A DNA stretch of 64,000 nucleotides from Cellulophaga sp. HaHaR_3_176. Its GTDB lineage: Bacteria > Bacteroidota > Bacteroidia > Flavobacteriales > Flavobacteriaceae. The stretch lies in contig NZ_CP058990.1 in the NCBI RefSeq assembly GCF_019021925.1, positions 984,001 through 1,048,000 on the forward strand. Reading direction: 5' to 3'. This document shows, in pieces, positions 53,468 through 63,153 of this stretch. How positions within the stretch are numbered: the first letter of the stretch is position 1; every line of letters starts with the position of its first letter. A program made the position numbers and the translations under genes. The notes beneath the pieces were generated by a model, which ran no database searches, had not been told where the DNA came from, and saw only the letters and a list, made by a program, of their open reading frames with translations.

Positions 53468-54313
53468 ATGCTTAATTTTAACGGGAAACAACATTCTGAA
53501 GATAGTTTTTTTTTAAACCAAGAAAATAGAGGGCTTCGCTATGGAGACTCATTGTTTGAGACAATACGAGTTGTAAACAATAAAATTTATTTTTGGGAAG
53601 ATCATTATTTACGCTTAATGGCTTCTATGCGAATTTTGAGAATGCAAATTCCTATGAGCTTTACAATGGAATATTTAGAAGATCAAATATTACAAACGAT
53701 AGCTTCAAATACTTTAGATAACGCACCTGTTAGAATACGATTGACCATTTTTAGAAATAATGGAGGCTTATATCTCCCTAAAACAAACGATGTTTCTTTC
53801 GTAATTGAAGCAAAAAAGCTAGATCATACGTTTTTTATTATAAATGATTCAGATTACGAAGTAGAGCTTTTTAAAGATTTTTATGTAAATCAAGATATGC
53901 TTTCTACATTAAAGACTAATAATAGAATATTAAACGTTGTAGGCAGCGTTTTTGCGAAAGAAAACAATTATGCAAACTGTTTGTTACTTAACAACCAGAA
54001 AATGGTTGTAGAGGCTTTAAATGGTAATATTTTCATGGTTTCTGGTACAACTATTAAAACACCTCCAAAAAAAGATGGTTGTATTAATGGCATATTAAGA
54101 AAAAAACTAATTGAAATATTAAATAAACTAGAAGGCTACACACTCGAAGAAACTTCTATTTCTCCTTTTGAATTACAGAAAGCAGATGAATTATTTATTA
54201 CAAATGCAATTGTAGGCATACAGCCTATTACAAAATACCGAAAGAAAATGTATGCGAATACGGTTGCTAAAGATCTTTTAGGAAAATTAAATGCAGCAGC
54301 TAGGTTAGGCTAA
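53468..54313 (+). CDS. class IV aminotransferase (PabC/IlvE-like)
   Basis: This 281-residue PLP enzyme has RGLRYGDSLFETIRV at 21-35, Lys149 in LSTLKTNN as the probable Schiff-base residue and NGNIFMVSGTTIKTPPKKDG. Its length and motifs fit aminodeoxychorismate lyase or branched-chain aminotransferases; which of the two is open. It overlaps the convergent YqgE gene by 4 bases. Confidence 0.88.
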   Translation: MLNFNGKQHSEDSFFLNQENRGLRYGDSLFETIRVVNNKIYFWEDHYLRLMASMRILRMQIPMSFTMEYLEDQILQTIASNTLDNAPVRIRLTIFRNNGGLYLPKTNDVSFVIEAKKLDHTFFIINDSDYEVELFKDFYVNQDMLSTLKTNNRILNVVGSVFAKENNYANCLLLNNQKMVVEALNGNIFMVSGTTIKTPPKKDGCINGILRKKLIEILNKLEGYTLEETSISPFELQKADELFITNAIVGIQPITKYRKKMYANTVAKDLLGKLNAAARLG

Positions 54314-54870
54314 TTTAAACTAGGATTTTCAGGGGTGTTAGAAAAAAGAAGGTAATCTCCGCCTAATTCTACCATTTTTTCTTTCCAAAAAGCATCAGGT
54401 TTTTTCTGAATAATATCACTTTCGTATTCGTTAGGTACAATTACCCACGATTTTGAAGTAAGTTCTTTGTCTAATTGTAGAGATTCCCACCCAGTGTATC
54501 CTAAAAAAAAACGTATATCATCTTCAGATATAAGGTCCGAATTAATAAGTTGTACAATTTTTTCAAAATCGCCACCCCAATAAATACCATCAGATATTTC
54601 GATGCTATTGTCTATTAGGTTTGGGACTTTGTGAATAAAGTATAGGTTGTCTTGTTCTACAGGTCCGCCGTTAAATACTTGAAAGCTAGCAGATATCTCA
54701 GAAACTAAATCGTTAATGGTGTATTCAAGAGGTTTGTTTAAAATAAAACCTACAGATCCATCACAGTTATGTTCAGCCAGTAAAACAACAGAGCGGCTAA
54801 AAGAAACATCACCAGTTAATGCTGGTTCAGCTATAAGTAACTTTCCTTTTTCAGGTTGAATTTTTATCAT
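54310..54870 (-). CDS. YqgE/AlgH family protein
   Basis: This 186-residue protein starts GKLLIAEPALTGDVSFSRSV and has GSVGFILNKP and FNGGPVEQDNLYFIH, the UPF0301/YqgE signatures. The biochemical role of the family is unknown, though it is nearly universal in Proteobacteria and Bacteroidota. Confidence 0.93.
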   Translation of the reverse strand: MIKIQPEKGKLLIAEPALTGDVSFSRSVVLLAEHNCDGSVGFILNKPLEYTINDLVSEISASFQVFNGGPVEQDNLYFIHKVPNLIDNSIEISDGIYWGGDFEKIVQLINSDLISEDDIRFFLGYTGWESLQLDKELTSKSWVIVPNEYESDIIQKKPDAFWKEKMVELGGDYLLFSNTPENPSLN

Positions 54871-54936
54871 CTAATCAATGGTTATATTACCTAAAGTAAG
54901 ATAAAAATTATATTTATGAAAACCTTTGATAAAAAA

Positions 54937-54959
54937 AAGCACTTCGTAAAGAAGTGCTT
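54937..54959 (-). terminator. terminator of the HU gene
   Basis: AAGCACTTC pairs with GAAGTGCTT around a 5-base loop, with an A run on the left that is a T run on the transcribed minus strand. Confidence 0.85.
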
Positions 54960-54982
54960 CAATTATATTTCTAAGTTATTTC

Positions 54983-55255
54983 TTAGTTTACTGCTTTTGC
55001 TAATTCAGCACCAGCTTTAAACTTAACAACGTTCTTAGCTGCTATTTTAATAGTTTTTCCTGTTTGAGGATTTCTACCATCTCTAGCTTCTCTTCTAGAT
55101 ACAGACCAAGATCCAAAACCTACTAAAGAAACTCTACCGCCGTCTTTAAGAGAACCTTCAACATTTCCTAAAAAAGATTCTAAAGCTTTCTTTGCAGCTG
55201 CCTTTGTGATACCAGCGTCTGCCGCCATTGCATCGATTAATTCTGTTTTGTTCAT
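54983..55255 (-). CDS. HU family DNA-binding protein
   Basis: This 90-residue protein is the standard HU fold: MNKTELIDAMAADAGITKAAAKKA, GFGSWSVSRREARDGRNPQTG with the DNA-binding arm, and FKAGAELAKAVN at the end. It bends and compacts DNA as a dimer. Confidence 0.96.
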   Translation of the reverse strand: MNKTELIDAMAADAGITKAAAKKALESFLGNVEGSLKDGGRVSLVGFGSWSVSRREARDGRNPQTGKTIKIAAKNVVKFKAGAELAKAVN

Positions 55256-55297
55256 AATTTTAATAAATTAATTGTTGTTAAAATTTCTATACCTTAA

Positions 55298-55305
55298 CAA
55301 AATTA
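55298..55305 (-). promoter_or_regulatory. TAnnTTTG -7 box of the HU gene
   Basis: On the minus strand TAATTTTG matches the Bacteroidota -7 consensus, 43 bases before the ATG. Short T-rich leader follows. Confidence 0.5.
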
Positions 55306-55428
55306 TAAGGATTTGTCACTAACGCAAGTAAAACAAGGGGAAATCGGCGTTTTTGTTAATAACTATAGGTGTTTGTTGATAAAGTAGGGTTTTTTTTACA
55401 TTTCATCGAGCGTACTGATAGCAAGGCT

Positions 55429-56376
55429 TTAGCCGACTTGAGCGTTTTTTTCTAATTTCAAACCATTTAATACATCTTGGGTTTTCATTTTTCGCTTTCC
55501 TGGTAATTGAATTTCTAAGAGTTGAATGTAACCTCCAGCAACTACAACCTTTATTGTTTTTTTATCAAAAATGATTGTTTTAGTTTTTAGACTATGATTT
55601 TCTTTCTCCATAGCTACATCATATATTTTTAGAAACAATTCTTCTTTATTATTATATAATGTTGTCCAAGATGCAGGGTAGGGGCTTAGGCCTCTAATAT
55701 GATTGTATATATCATCAATTGGTTTCGTCCAATCTATTTCACAAGTATCTTTATGAATTTTATAGGCTACCTTTTCAATATGTGATTGTGGCTGTGGTTG
55801 AGTTATAACTTTTCCTTCTTCAATAGTCTTTACCGTTTTTAAAACTAAATCAGCACCAGATAGCATTAATTTATCATGTAATGTTCCTGCTGTTTCATCA
55901 GGAGTAATGTCTGTTTTTGATTGCAATATAATTTCTCCTGTATCAATTTTATCATCAATAAAAAAAGTAGTAACGCCTGTTTTAGTTTCACCATTAATAA
56001 TTGCCCAGTTAATAGGTGCAGCACCTCTATAGTCAGGTAAAAGTGATGCATGTAAATTAAAAGTGCCAAATTCAGGAATATCCCAAACCACTTTTGGTAA
56101 CATTCTAAAGGCTACAATTATTTGTAAATTGGCATTAAGATTTTTAAGCTCTTCTAAAAATTCTTCGTTTTTTAAATTGGTAGGTTGTAAAACTTTTAAG
56201 TCGTTTTCTACTGCATATTTTTTTACAGCAGACTCTTGTAGCTTTCTACCACGCCCAGCAGGTTTATCAGGAGCTGTTATAACACCTGCAATATCATAAG
56301 AGTTTTGCACAAGTGTATTTAAAATACCAACTGCAAAATCAGGAGTACCCATAAATACTATTCGTAGCTTATTCAT
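55429..56376 (-). CDS. fmt: methionyl-tRNA formyltransferase
   Basis: This 315-residue protein has MGTPDFAVGIL, the folate-binding loop and LHASLLPDYRGAAPINWAI with the catalytic Asn/His/Asp region, then the C-terminal OB-like domain. It formylates initiator Met-tRNA. It starts 2 bases after the RecQ gene's stop, so they form an operon. Confidence 0.96.
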   Translation of the reverse strand: MNKLRIVFMGTPDFAVGILNTLVQNSYDIAGVITAPDKPAGRGRKLQESAVKKYAVENDLKVLQPTNLKNEEFLEELKNLNANLQIIVAFRMLPKVVWDIPEFGTFNLHASLLPDYRGAAPINWAIINGETKTGVTTFFIDDKIDTGEIILQSKTDITPDETAGTLHDKLMLSGADLVLKTVKTIEEGKVITQPQPQSHIEKVAYKIHKDTCEIDWTKPIDDIYNHIRGLSPYPASWTTLYNNKEELFLKIYDVAMEKENHSLKTKTIIFDKKTIKVVVAGGYIQLLEIQLPGKRKMKTQDVLNGLKLEKNAQVG

Positions 56377-56378
56377 AT

Positions 56379-58274
56379 TTATATTATTTTATATTCGTTT
56401 TTTGAACTAATTTCTATTTCTCCGTTTTCTAATAAAGATTGTAATGCGCCGAAAATAACTTCTTCCTTATATAATATAGTACGAATTAGTTGTCTAGAGC
56501 TTTGTGGTTCTTTTTTCAATTCATTAATTACAGTCTCTTTGGCTAACTCAATTATTTCATTTGATATAGGCGGTGCTTTTAAACAAACATCACACTTACC
56601 ACATTTTTTTCTTTTTTCTCCAAAATAACTCAATAACTGCTCGCTTCTGCAAATTGTATCGTTTTTAATATATGCTAGTATAGCCTCTATATTATTAGTT
56701 TTTTGAGTAATTAATTGTTCTACTTTTTTTGCAAATAAGTTAATAGTACTATCATCTTCTCTAGGGACTAAAAACTCAATTTCAATATCATTGTGCTGTG
56801 CGGTATAGGTTATAATCTTATCTTTTTCTAATTGTTCAAGTGTTTTTGCTATTACAATTTCTGGAACGTTTATTTTTTTAGAAAGTGACCATGTATTTAT
56901 TTTTGTATTATAATCGAATATACCGCCATACGACCTTAAAATAGTCTGTATGATTAGAGTGCTTTTTGTGTAGGTTTCAATGTAATCGAAAACCTGATTT
57001 TTGGTAGCTATAAATTGTATGCTTGTTTTTTTAGAAAAATTTTCAGATAAAGCAATTACAGAGTTTTGATCTAAAACTCTTAACCCGTTATATGTTAAAA
57101 ATTTATTGAGTTTATAGGTGTCACAAAAAGCATTGAAATTTAATTGATAAGGCTCTTCACTAATCTCTCCGAATGATATTTGAAAGTAATTATTTAATTT
57201 TTTGTATAATAACTTAAGAAAAGATACATCTGGTAAACCGCCAAAAAATTGTTCTTTAGTTCTAACTTCATCCGTTTTGTTTATTAATAAAATAGCTTCA
57301 GAATCATCTCCATTTCTTCCTGCCCTTCCTGCTTCTTGAAAATAGTTCTCAACACTATCAGGTATTTGAAAGTGAACTACAGTACCAACATCTGGTTTAT
57401 CTATACCCATACCAAAAGCATTAGTAGCAACCATAACTTGTACTTTATCTTGTAGCCAAAGCTCTAGGCGATCGTCTTTTTCTTTTTTAGTTAATCCTCC
57501 ATGGTAAAAAGTTGCTTTTATTTTATGGTGATTTAAAAAATTAGAAAGTTGCATGGTATTTTTTCGAGTGCTTACATATACAATTGCACTTTTTTTATTT
57601 TGGAATAAAATTTCTTTTAGTTGATATTCTTTATCATCATCATACTTAACTGAAAAAGCAATATTTTCTCTAGAAAAAGATGTTTTCTGTATTAAGGGAT
57701 CTTTTAACTGTAAATTTTTAATAATATCATCTGCAACATTAGGTGTAGCAGTAGCTGTTAAAGCAATCATTGGTGCATTCGGAGCCAAATCTCGCAATAT
57801 AGAACAAGCTAGATAAGCAGGCCTAAAGTCGTTTCCCCATTGTGATATACAGTGTGCTTCATCAATAGCTATTAAACTGACATTCATTTGTTGAATGCGG
57901 TCTTTAATTATTTCTTGCTGTAATCGTTCAGGAGATAGGTATAAAAATTTATAATTACCATATAAACAATTGTCAAGCAAATCTACAAGCTCATTATTAC
58001 CTATTCCACCAGCTAGAGCAATGGCTTTTATACCTTTACTTTTTAGATTATCTACCTGATTTTTAATTAGAGCAACAAGCGGAGATACGACAATGCAAAT
58101 ACCCTCTTTTGCTAAAGCAGGTATTTGAAAGCATAAAGATTTTCCTCCTCCTGTAGGTAGTAATGCAAGTACATCTTTTTGATCTAAAATAGAAGTGATA
58201 ATTTGCTCTTGAGATTCTTTAAACTCTGAAAAGCCCCAATACTGCTTTAGAATATCTTTTGGGTTTTTTTGCAC
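56379..58274 (-). CDS. recQ: RecQ family ATP-dependent DNA helicase
   Basis: This 631-residue helicase has motif I LLPTGGGKSLCFQIPA, motif II DEAHCISQWGNDFRP with the RecQ aromatic loop, motif VI EAGRAGRNGDDSEA, a zinc-binding Cys cluster with CGKCDVC and a winged-helix region. No HRDC domain is evident. Some flavobacterial genomes carry more than one RecQ. It is co-directional with fmt and the ATPase gene. Confidence 0.95.
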   Translation of the reverse strand: MQKNPKDILKQYWGFSEFKESQEQIITSILDQKDVLALLPTGGGKSLCFQIPALAKEGICIVVSPLVALIKNQVDNLKSKGIKAIALAGGIGNNELVDLLDNCLYGNYKFLYLSPERLQQEIIKDRIQQMNVSLIAIDEAHCISQWGNDFRPAYLACSILRDLAPNAPMIALTATATPNVADDIIKNLQLKDPLIQKTSFSRENIAFSVKYDDDKEYQLKEILFQNKKSAIVYVSTRKNTMQLSNFLNHHKIKATFYHGGLTKKEKDDRLELWLQDKVQVMVATNAFGMGIDKPDVGTVVHFQIPDSVENYFQEAGRAGRNGDDSEAILLINKTDEVRTKEQFFGGLPDVSFLKLLYKKLNNYFQISFGEISEEPYQLNFNAFCDTYKLNKFLTYNGLRVLDQNSVIALSENFSKKTSIQFIATKNQVFDYIETYTKSTLIIQTILRSYGGIFDYNTKINTWSLSKKINVPEIVIAKTLEQLEKDKIITYTAQHNDIEIEFLVPREDDSTINLFAKKVEQLITQKTNNIEAILAYIKNDTICRSEQLLSYFGEKRKKCGKCDVCLKAPPISNEIIELAKETVINELKKEPQSSRQLIRTILYKEEVIFGALQSLLENGEIEISSKNEYKII

Positions 58275-58855
58275 TAGTTTAAATTTAGTTTTTCTAGTAT
58301 AAAAATAACACGTTCTTCAATACTTAATTTAGGAACATCAATTATATTGTATCCGAAATTTTCGTAAGTCTGTTTTATATGTTTATGGATTTTTACAGCT
58401 TCATCATAATTCTCATATCGCTCATTATCAGATGTATGTATTTCTTTCCAAGGCGGTAATAAAAATATAGCATCATAAGTATATTGTTTACTAGTGGTAG
58501 TAAATTCTTCAGGATATTCAGTGCCAAAACAATCTAAATAAGCAATCACATCATGTATACCACGGTCTAAAAAAACTAAAGAATCAATATGGTTTTCAGC
58601 ATCTTTAAATTGTGATATTCTTCCTTCAAGTATCCGTTTGCTAAACAAAACAGGATCAGTTAAAAAAAGCTGTTCTATACCCTCTTCTCTGGCCTGTAAA
58701 GTTACTTGTCTTGATATTTCGTGAAAACATTTAAAACCTTTTTCTTCAATATAATTGATTACAGAAGTTTTTCCTGTACTTGGTCCACCTGCGATTACTA
58801 TTTTTTTTGTACTCAAAAGCTGTCTTTTTTCAATTAACAAAAGTAATGAAAGCAT
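58274..58855 (-). CDS. P-loop ATPase/kinase (AAA_28-like)
   Basis: This 193-residue protein has Walker A GGPSTGKTS near residue 23 and LDRGIHDVIAYL, as in the NadR-kinase/AAA_28 group. It overlaps the recQ start by one base. A TTG at 58816 is a plausible alternative start with the strand KKIVIAGG directly after it. Substrate unknown. Confidence 0.8.
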   Translation of the reverse strand: MLSLLLLIEKRQLLSTKKIVIAGGPSTGKTSVINYIEEKGFKCFHEISRQVTLQAREEGIEQLFLTDPVLFSKRILEGRISQFKDAENHIDSLVFLDRGIHDVIAYLDCFGTEYPEEFTTTSKQYTYDAIFLLPPWKEIHTSDNERYENYDEAVKIHKHIKQTYENFGYNIIDVPKLSIEERVIFILEKLNLN

Positions 58856-58883
58856 ATTGACAAAAAAATTGGCATTGAAACTT

Positions 58884-58891
58884 TATATTTG
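58884..58891 (+). promoter_or_regulatory. TAnnTTTG promoter of the DUF493 gene
   Basis: TATATTTG lies 14 bases before the ATG, with TTGACA at 58857-58862, 21 bases further upstream. This is a good Bacteroidota promoter, overlapping the start of the divergent ATPase gene. Confidence 0.55.
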
Positions 58892-58904
58892 TAAAAAGAT
58901 TAAG

Positions 58905-59192
58905 ATGGAATCAGAAAAAGAAGTAGAATTTTATAAGACATTAAAAGAAAGACTAAATGAAACGTCTTCATGGCCATCAATATATCCTTATAAGTTTATA
59001 GTACCTACAGCTGGTTCGGCTATAAAGGAAATTGAATCAATATTTGATGATACAAAGGCTGTTGTTTCAAAAAAACTATCTAAGAATGGTAAGTATACTA
59101 GTGTTTCTATAAATTTAGAAATGGATGGGCCTGATGCTATTATTGAAAAATATAAGGCTGTAGGTGAAGTAAAAGATGTAATATCGCTATAA
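58905..59192 (+). CDS. DUF493 (YbeD-like) protein
   Basis: The start is ATG 58905, giving 95 residues. WPSIYPYKFIVPTAGSAIKE and SVSINLEMDGPDAIIEKYKA match DUF493, a small ferredoxin-like fold with proposed regulatory roles. Confidence 0.85.
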   Translation: MESEKEVEFYKTLKERLNETSSWPSIYPYKFIVPTAGSAIKEIESIFDDTKAVVSKKLSKNGKYTSVSINLEMDGPDAIIEKYKAVGEVKDVISL

Positions 59193-59341
59193 AACGTCAG
59201 GTTTTCCTATATTAAGGTTTAATTGCAATCTAATTCAATTTATAAATCATATAACCTTAGTATATATACAAGATTTTTGTTATTTTGCATGCTTTAAGAG
59301 TATACTTTCCTCTTTATAATTATTAAGAAAAACTTTTCAAT

Positions 59342-60022
59342 TTGAGTTTAGCAAACAACGAGGTATTCAATTTAGAATACAATACAGAGCGTCCTCAGCT
59401 TATTATTCCTGAGTATGGACGTCATTTTCAAAAAATGGTAGATTACGCAATGTCAATTGAAGATGATGTAGAGCGTAATAAAATAGCACAATCTATTATT
59501 AGCGTAATGGGTAATTTGCAGCCACACTTTAGAGATGTTCCTGATTTTCAACATAAATTATGGGATCAACTTTTTATCATGTCTGATTTTAAATTAAAAG
59601 TAGACTCTCCGTACCCAATTACTACAAAAGAAATGCTTAGAGAAAGACCAGAATCTCTCGCATACCCTCAAAACTACCCAAAATATCGTTTTTATGGTAA
59701 TAACATAAAATTGATGATTGATGTAGCTATTTCTTGGGAAAAAGGAGATAAGCGTGATGGTTTGGAATATGCCATCGCAAATCACATGAAAAAATGTTAT
59801 TTAAATTGGAATAAAGATACGGTTGAAGATAAGATTATCTTTAAACATCTACTTGAGTTAAGCGATGGTCAAATAGATTTGTCTGAAGATGAAACACTTA
59901 CAGATAGTGGTCAGTTTTTGAAAAATAGACCAGCAAAACAAAATTCAAATCGTTCTAATAATCTGGCAAAAAAGAATAATAGAAATACTAACAATAATAA
60001 TCGCAATAAAAAGCGATTCTAA
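59342..60022 (+). CDS. DUF4290 protein
   Basis: This 226-residue protein starts at a TTG (59342), consistent with the family's N-terminus NEVFNLEYNTERPQLIIPEY. The helical DUF4290 domain is followed by a low-complexity Asn/Lys/Arg tail that may bind nucleic acid. The family is restricted to Bacteroidota. It lies 16 bases before murA. Confidence 0.9.
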   Translation: MSLANNEVFNLEYNTERPQLIIPEYGRHFQKMVDYAMSIEDDVERNKIAQSIISVMGNLQPHFRDVPDFQHKLWDQLFIMSDFKLKVDSPYPITTKEMLRERPESLAYPQNYPKYRFYGNNIKLMIDVAISWEKGDKRDGLEYAIANHMKKCYLNWNKDTVEDKIIFKHLLELSDGQIDLSEDETLTDSGQFLKNRPAKQNSNRSNNLAKKNNRNTNNNNRNKKRF

Positions 60023-60038
60023 AATATATCAGCATTAA

Positions 60039-61346
60039 ATGGGGACATTTAAAATTGAAGGTGGTCACCAACTAAGTGGCGAAATTACTCCTCAAGGAGC
60101 AAAAAATGAAGCATTACAAATTTTATGCGCAGTACTTTTAACAGCAGAGCCTGTTACTATTAGCAATATTCCTGATATTGTTGATGTAAATAAGCTTATC
60201 GCTTTATTAGAAGATTTAGGCGTTAAAATTCAGAAAAAAGGTAAAGGAACATACAGTTTTGTTGCAGATGATGTAAACCTTGACTACTTGCAATCAGATC
60301 AGTTTAAAGAAGACGGTAGAGGTCTTAGGGGTTCTATTATGCTTGTTGGTCCTTTATTAGCACGTTTCGGAAAAGGATACATTCCTAAACCAGGAGGCGA
60401 TAAAATTGGCAGAAGAAGATTAGACACACACTTTGAGGGCTTTATAAACCTTGGTGCTAAATTCAGATATAATAAAGAAGAACATTTTTATGGTGTAGAA
60501 GCTAAAAAGCTAAAAGGTACTTATATGCTTTTAGATGAAGCCTCGGTAACTGGAACTGCCAACATAGTAATGGCAGCTGTTCTTGCAGAAGGAAAAACTA
60601 CAATTTATAATGCCGCTTGTGAGCCTTATCTTCAACAGCTTTGTAAAATGTTAAATAGAATGGGGGCTAAAATTACAGGTCTCGGTTCTAATTTATTAGA
60701 AATTGAAGGGGTAGATACACTTGGTGGTACTGAGCATCGTATGTTGCCAGATATGATTGAGATAGGTAGTTGGATTGGTCTTGCTGCGATGACAAAAAGT
60801 GAGCTTACAATTAAAAATGTAAGTTGGAATGATCTAGGTCAAATACCTTCTGTATTTAGAAAATTAGGTATTACGATAGAACGTAAGGATGATGATATTT
60901 ATATTCCTGCACACATTAATGGTTATGAAATTCAAAACTATATAGATGGTTCTATTTTAACAATATCAGATGCTCCTTGGCCTGGTTTAACACCAGATTT
61001 ATTGAGTATTATTTTAGTAGTGGCTACACAGGCTAAAGGAGAGGTTTTAATACATCAAAAAATGTTTGAAAGCCGCTTGTTTTTCGTAGATAAATTATTA
61101 GATATGGGAGCAAAGGTTATTCTTTGTGATCCACATAGAGCAACAGTTATTGGTCACGACTTTAAATCTACATTAAAAGCAACCACTATGGTTTCTCCAG
61201 ATATTAGAGCGGGAGTTTCTTTATTAATAGCAGCACTTTCTGCGAAAGGAACATCTACAATTCATAATATTGAACAAATTGATAGAGGGTATGAAAATAT
61301 AGATGAACGTTTACGTGCTATTGGTGCTAAAATAACACGTTTATAA
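60039..61346 (+). CDS. murA: UDP-GlcNAc 1-carboxyvinyltransferase, Asp-type active site
   Basis: This 435-residue enzyme catalyses the first step of peptidoglycan synthesis. Lys22 and Asn23 are in QGAKNEALQI. The catalytic loop reads PKPGGDKIGRRRLDTH, with Asp121 at the place where E. coli MurA has Cys115. Asp at this site is known to make MurA insensitive to fosfomycin. Two repeated domains and length are normal. Confidence 0.96.
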   Translation: MGTFKIEGGHQLSGEITPQGAKNEALQILCAVLLTAEPVTISNIPDIVDVNKLIALLEDLGVKIQKKGKGTYSFVADDVNLDYLQSDQFKEDGRGLRGSIMLVGPLLARFGKGYIPKPGGDKIGRRRLDTHFEGFINLGAKFRYNKEEHFYGVEAKKLKGTYMLLDEASVTGTANIVMAAVLAEGKTTIYNAACEPYLQQLCKMLNRMGAKITGLGSNLLEIEGVDTLGGTEHRMLPDMIEIGSWIGLAAMTKSELTIKNVSWNDLGQIPSVFRKLGITIERKDDDIYIPAHINGYEIQNYIDGSILTISDAPWPGLTPDLLSIILVVATQAKGEVLIHQKMFESRLFFVDKLLDMGAKVILCDPHRATVIGHDFKSTLKATTMVSPDIRAGVSLLIAALSAKGTSTIHNIEQIDRGYENIDERLRAIGAKITRL

Positions 61347-61365
61347 TTACGTTATATTTGTAATG

Positions 61366-61402
61366 TTAAAAGCCCGTAAAGTGAAAACTTTACGGGCTTT
61401 TT
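61366..61402. terminator. bidirectional terminator between murA and the HPP gene
   Basis: AAAAGCCCGTAAAGT and ACTTTACGGGCTTTTT pair around a GAAA-type loop with A and T runs on both sides. Confidence 0.85.
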
Positions 61403-61427
61403 GTTTCTTATACTGTCTTTAGTAAAA

Positions 61428-62027
61428 TTATAAACCTTTGCTTTTAAACACCCTTGTTAATCGGGTATTGGTTGGGTATTTTCTTTTAGAGGTTAAGTTG
61501 TTAAAAATTAAGGCAACAATAAATAAAATTAAAGTACCTGTTAGTACAGGGGAAATAATATAAAAATAACCTAAAGCTTTAATTTTTTCTGTACCAATAA
61601 CAGCAATAAGCGCAGTGGCACCACCCGGTGGATGTAATGTTTTTGTTATTTGCATAGCTACAATAGAAACAGAAACAGCAAGAGGAGCCGTAATCCAAAC
61701 AATGTCAGGCATTAATTTGAAAATAGTTACTCCAATAAAAGCTGAAATAACTTGACCTCCAATAACATTTCTGGGTTGTGCTAGCGGACTTTGTATTGCA
61801 CCGTAAATTAAAACACTTGAAGCACCAAAAGAGCCAATTAATAAAATATTTTCTAATTGTGGTAAATATGATGATTGTAAAAATGCGATTAATGCAATAC
61901 CTGTAAAAGCACCGATAAATGACCAAAATTGTTCTTTAAAATCAATAAGGGTTTCTTTATAAATTACATACCTTGATATTCGGACATTTCTTTTTATTTT
62001 ATTGCTTATTTTGTTTTTAACTTTCAT
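61428..62027 (-). CDS. HPP family membrane protein
   Basis: This 199-residue protein has four hydrophobic segments and the defining motif TLHPPGGATALIAVIG. HPP proteins are small transporters; some carry nitrite. The N-terminus is basic and Lys-rich. It is convergent with murA. Confidence 0.9.
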   Translation of the reverse strand: MKVKNKISNKIKRNVRISRYVIYKETLIDFKEQFWSFIGAFTGIALIAFLQSSYLPQLENILLIGSFGASSVLIYGAIQSPLAQPRNVIGGQVISAFIGVTIFKLMPDIVWITAPLAVSVSIVAMQITKTLHPPGGATALIAVIGTEKIKALGYFYIISPVLTGTLILFIVALIFNNLTSKRKYPTNTRLTRVFKSKGL

Positions 62028-62171
62028 TAGAACAGCCTTTAATTGTGCTTATTTTAAATCGTTGCAAACTTAACAATTACATTTTTCTTATTATAAATAT
62101 TGCATATGTTTTTGCTTTTCATGCAGAAGTGTTTTTAAAACCAAAGAATGTTTATTCTCGTAAGTGTCTGT

Positions 62172-63134
62172 ATGAAAATAAAGATATATAAGTTGATTTT
62201 TTTACTTGTGTTGCCTAATATTTTAATCTCTCAAAAAATAGATAATTTAACATCTTTTAGAGAAATAAAGAGTGATAGTTATTTTAGGTTTAGTTATGAG
62301 AATGATTTTTTTTCAGCTACTGATCGAGATTATACACAAGGGTATAGTTTAGAATTTGTGAATTCTAAACTAGAAAAAAACCCTATAAACCATTTATTTT
62401 TCAATCTTGACAAATCTAATTACAAGTATGGTATTTCGATTGAGCATATAGGATTTACACCTAATAATTATGTGAGTTCGGAAATCCAATTTGGAGATAG
62501 GCCTTTTTCATCTGCAATTATGCTTAAAAGTTTTAATATAGCAATAGACAGTATTAGAAAAAGAAGAATAGCACAAACATTTAGTTTAGGTTTAATAGGT
62601 CCAGGGGCTTTCGGTAAAGAAATGCAAGTTGAAATACACAAAGTAACAGGAAACAAAATACCAGGTGGTTGGGATAATCAAATTAAAAATGATTTAGTTA
62701 TAAATTATAAGGTAGATTATGAAAAGCAATTAATAAGGTATACTGACTTATTTGCTTTACAAGCGAACTCAAGCATGCAATTAGGAACTTTGTTTTCAAA
62801 TGCATCTGTAGGTTTTAACACTCAAATAGGTATCATAAACTCTCCATTTACTTTAAATAAACCAGAGAAAGCTTTTCGATTATATGCATATGCTCAGCCA
62901 ATTGTTAAAGTTGTTGGTTACGATGCGACTTTACAAGGTGGTGTATTCAATAAAGAGAGTGTTTATAATATTAGCTCAGGTAGTATTGAGCGATTTACAG
63001 CCCAATTTAATTACGGTATAGTTATAAAAACAAAGACGCTGTATTTTGAATATTCAAAATCTTTTATTACTAAAGAATTTAATTCGGGTAATTCAGCTAA
63101 ATGGGGAGGGTTTAAAATAGGTTTTACACTTTAA
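62172..63134 (+). CDS. LpxR-like outer-membrane lipid A deacylase (DUF2219)
   Basis: The start is ATG 62172, giving 320 residues with the signal MKIKIYKLIFLLVLPNILIS. The mature protein has SYENDFFSATDRDYTQGYSLEF, containing the Asn, Asp and Thr conserved in LpxR, and LGLIGPGAFGKEMQVEIH with a candidate catalytic His. LpxR removes the 3'-acyloxyacyl group from lipid A in Salmonella; a different acyl-hydrolase activity is possible here. Confidence 0.85.
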   Translation: MKIKIYKLIFLLVLPNILISQKIDNLTSFREIKSDSYFRFSYENDFFSATDRDYTQGYSLEFVNSKLEKNPINHLFFNLDKSNYKYGISIEHIGFTPNNYVSSEIQFGDRPFSSAIMLKSFNIAIDSIRKRRIAQTFSLGLIGPGAFGKEMQVEIHKVTGNKIPGGWDNQIKNDLVINYKVDYEKQLIRYTDLFALQANSSMQLGTLFSNASVGFNTQIGIINSPFTLNKPEKAFRLYAYAQPIVKVVGYDATLQGGVFNKESVYNISSGSIERFTAQFNYGIVIKTKTLYFEYSKSFITKEFNSGNSAKWGGFKIGFTL

Positions 63135-63153
63135 TATTGGAATATTTAGGGTG

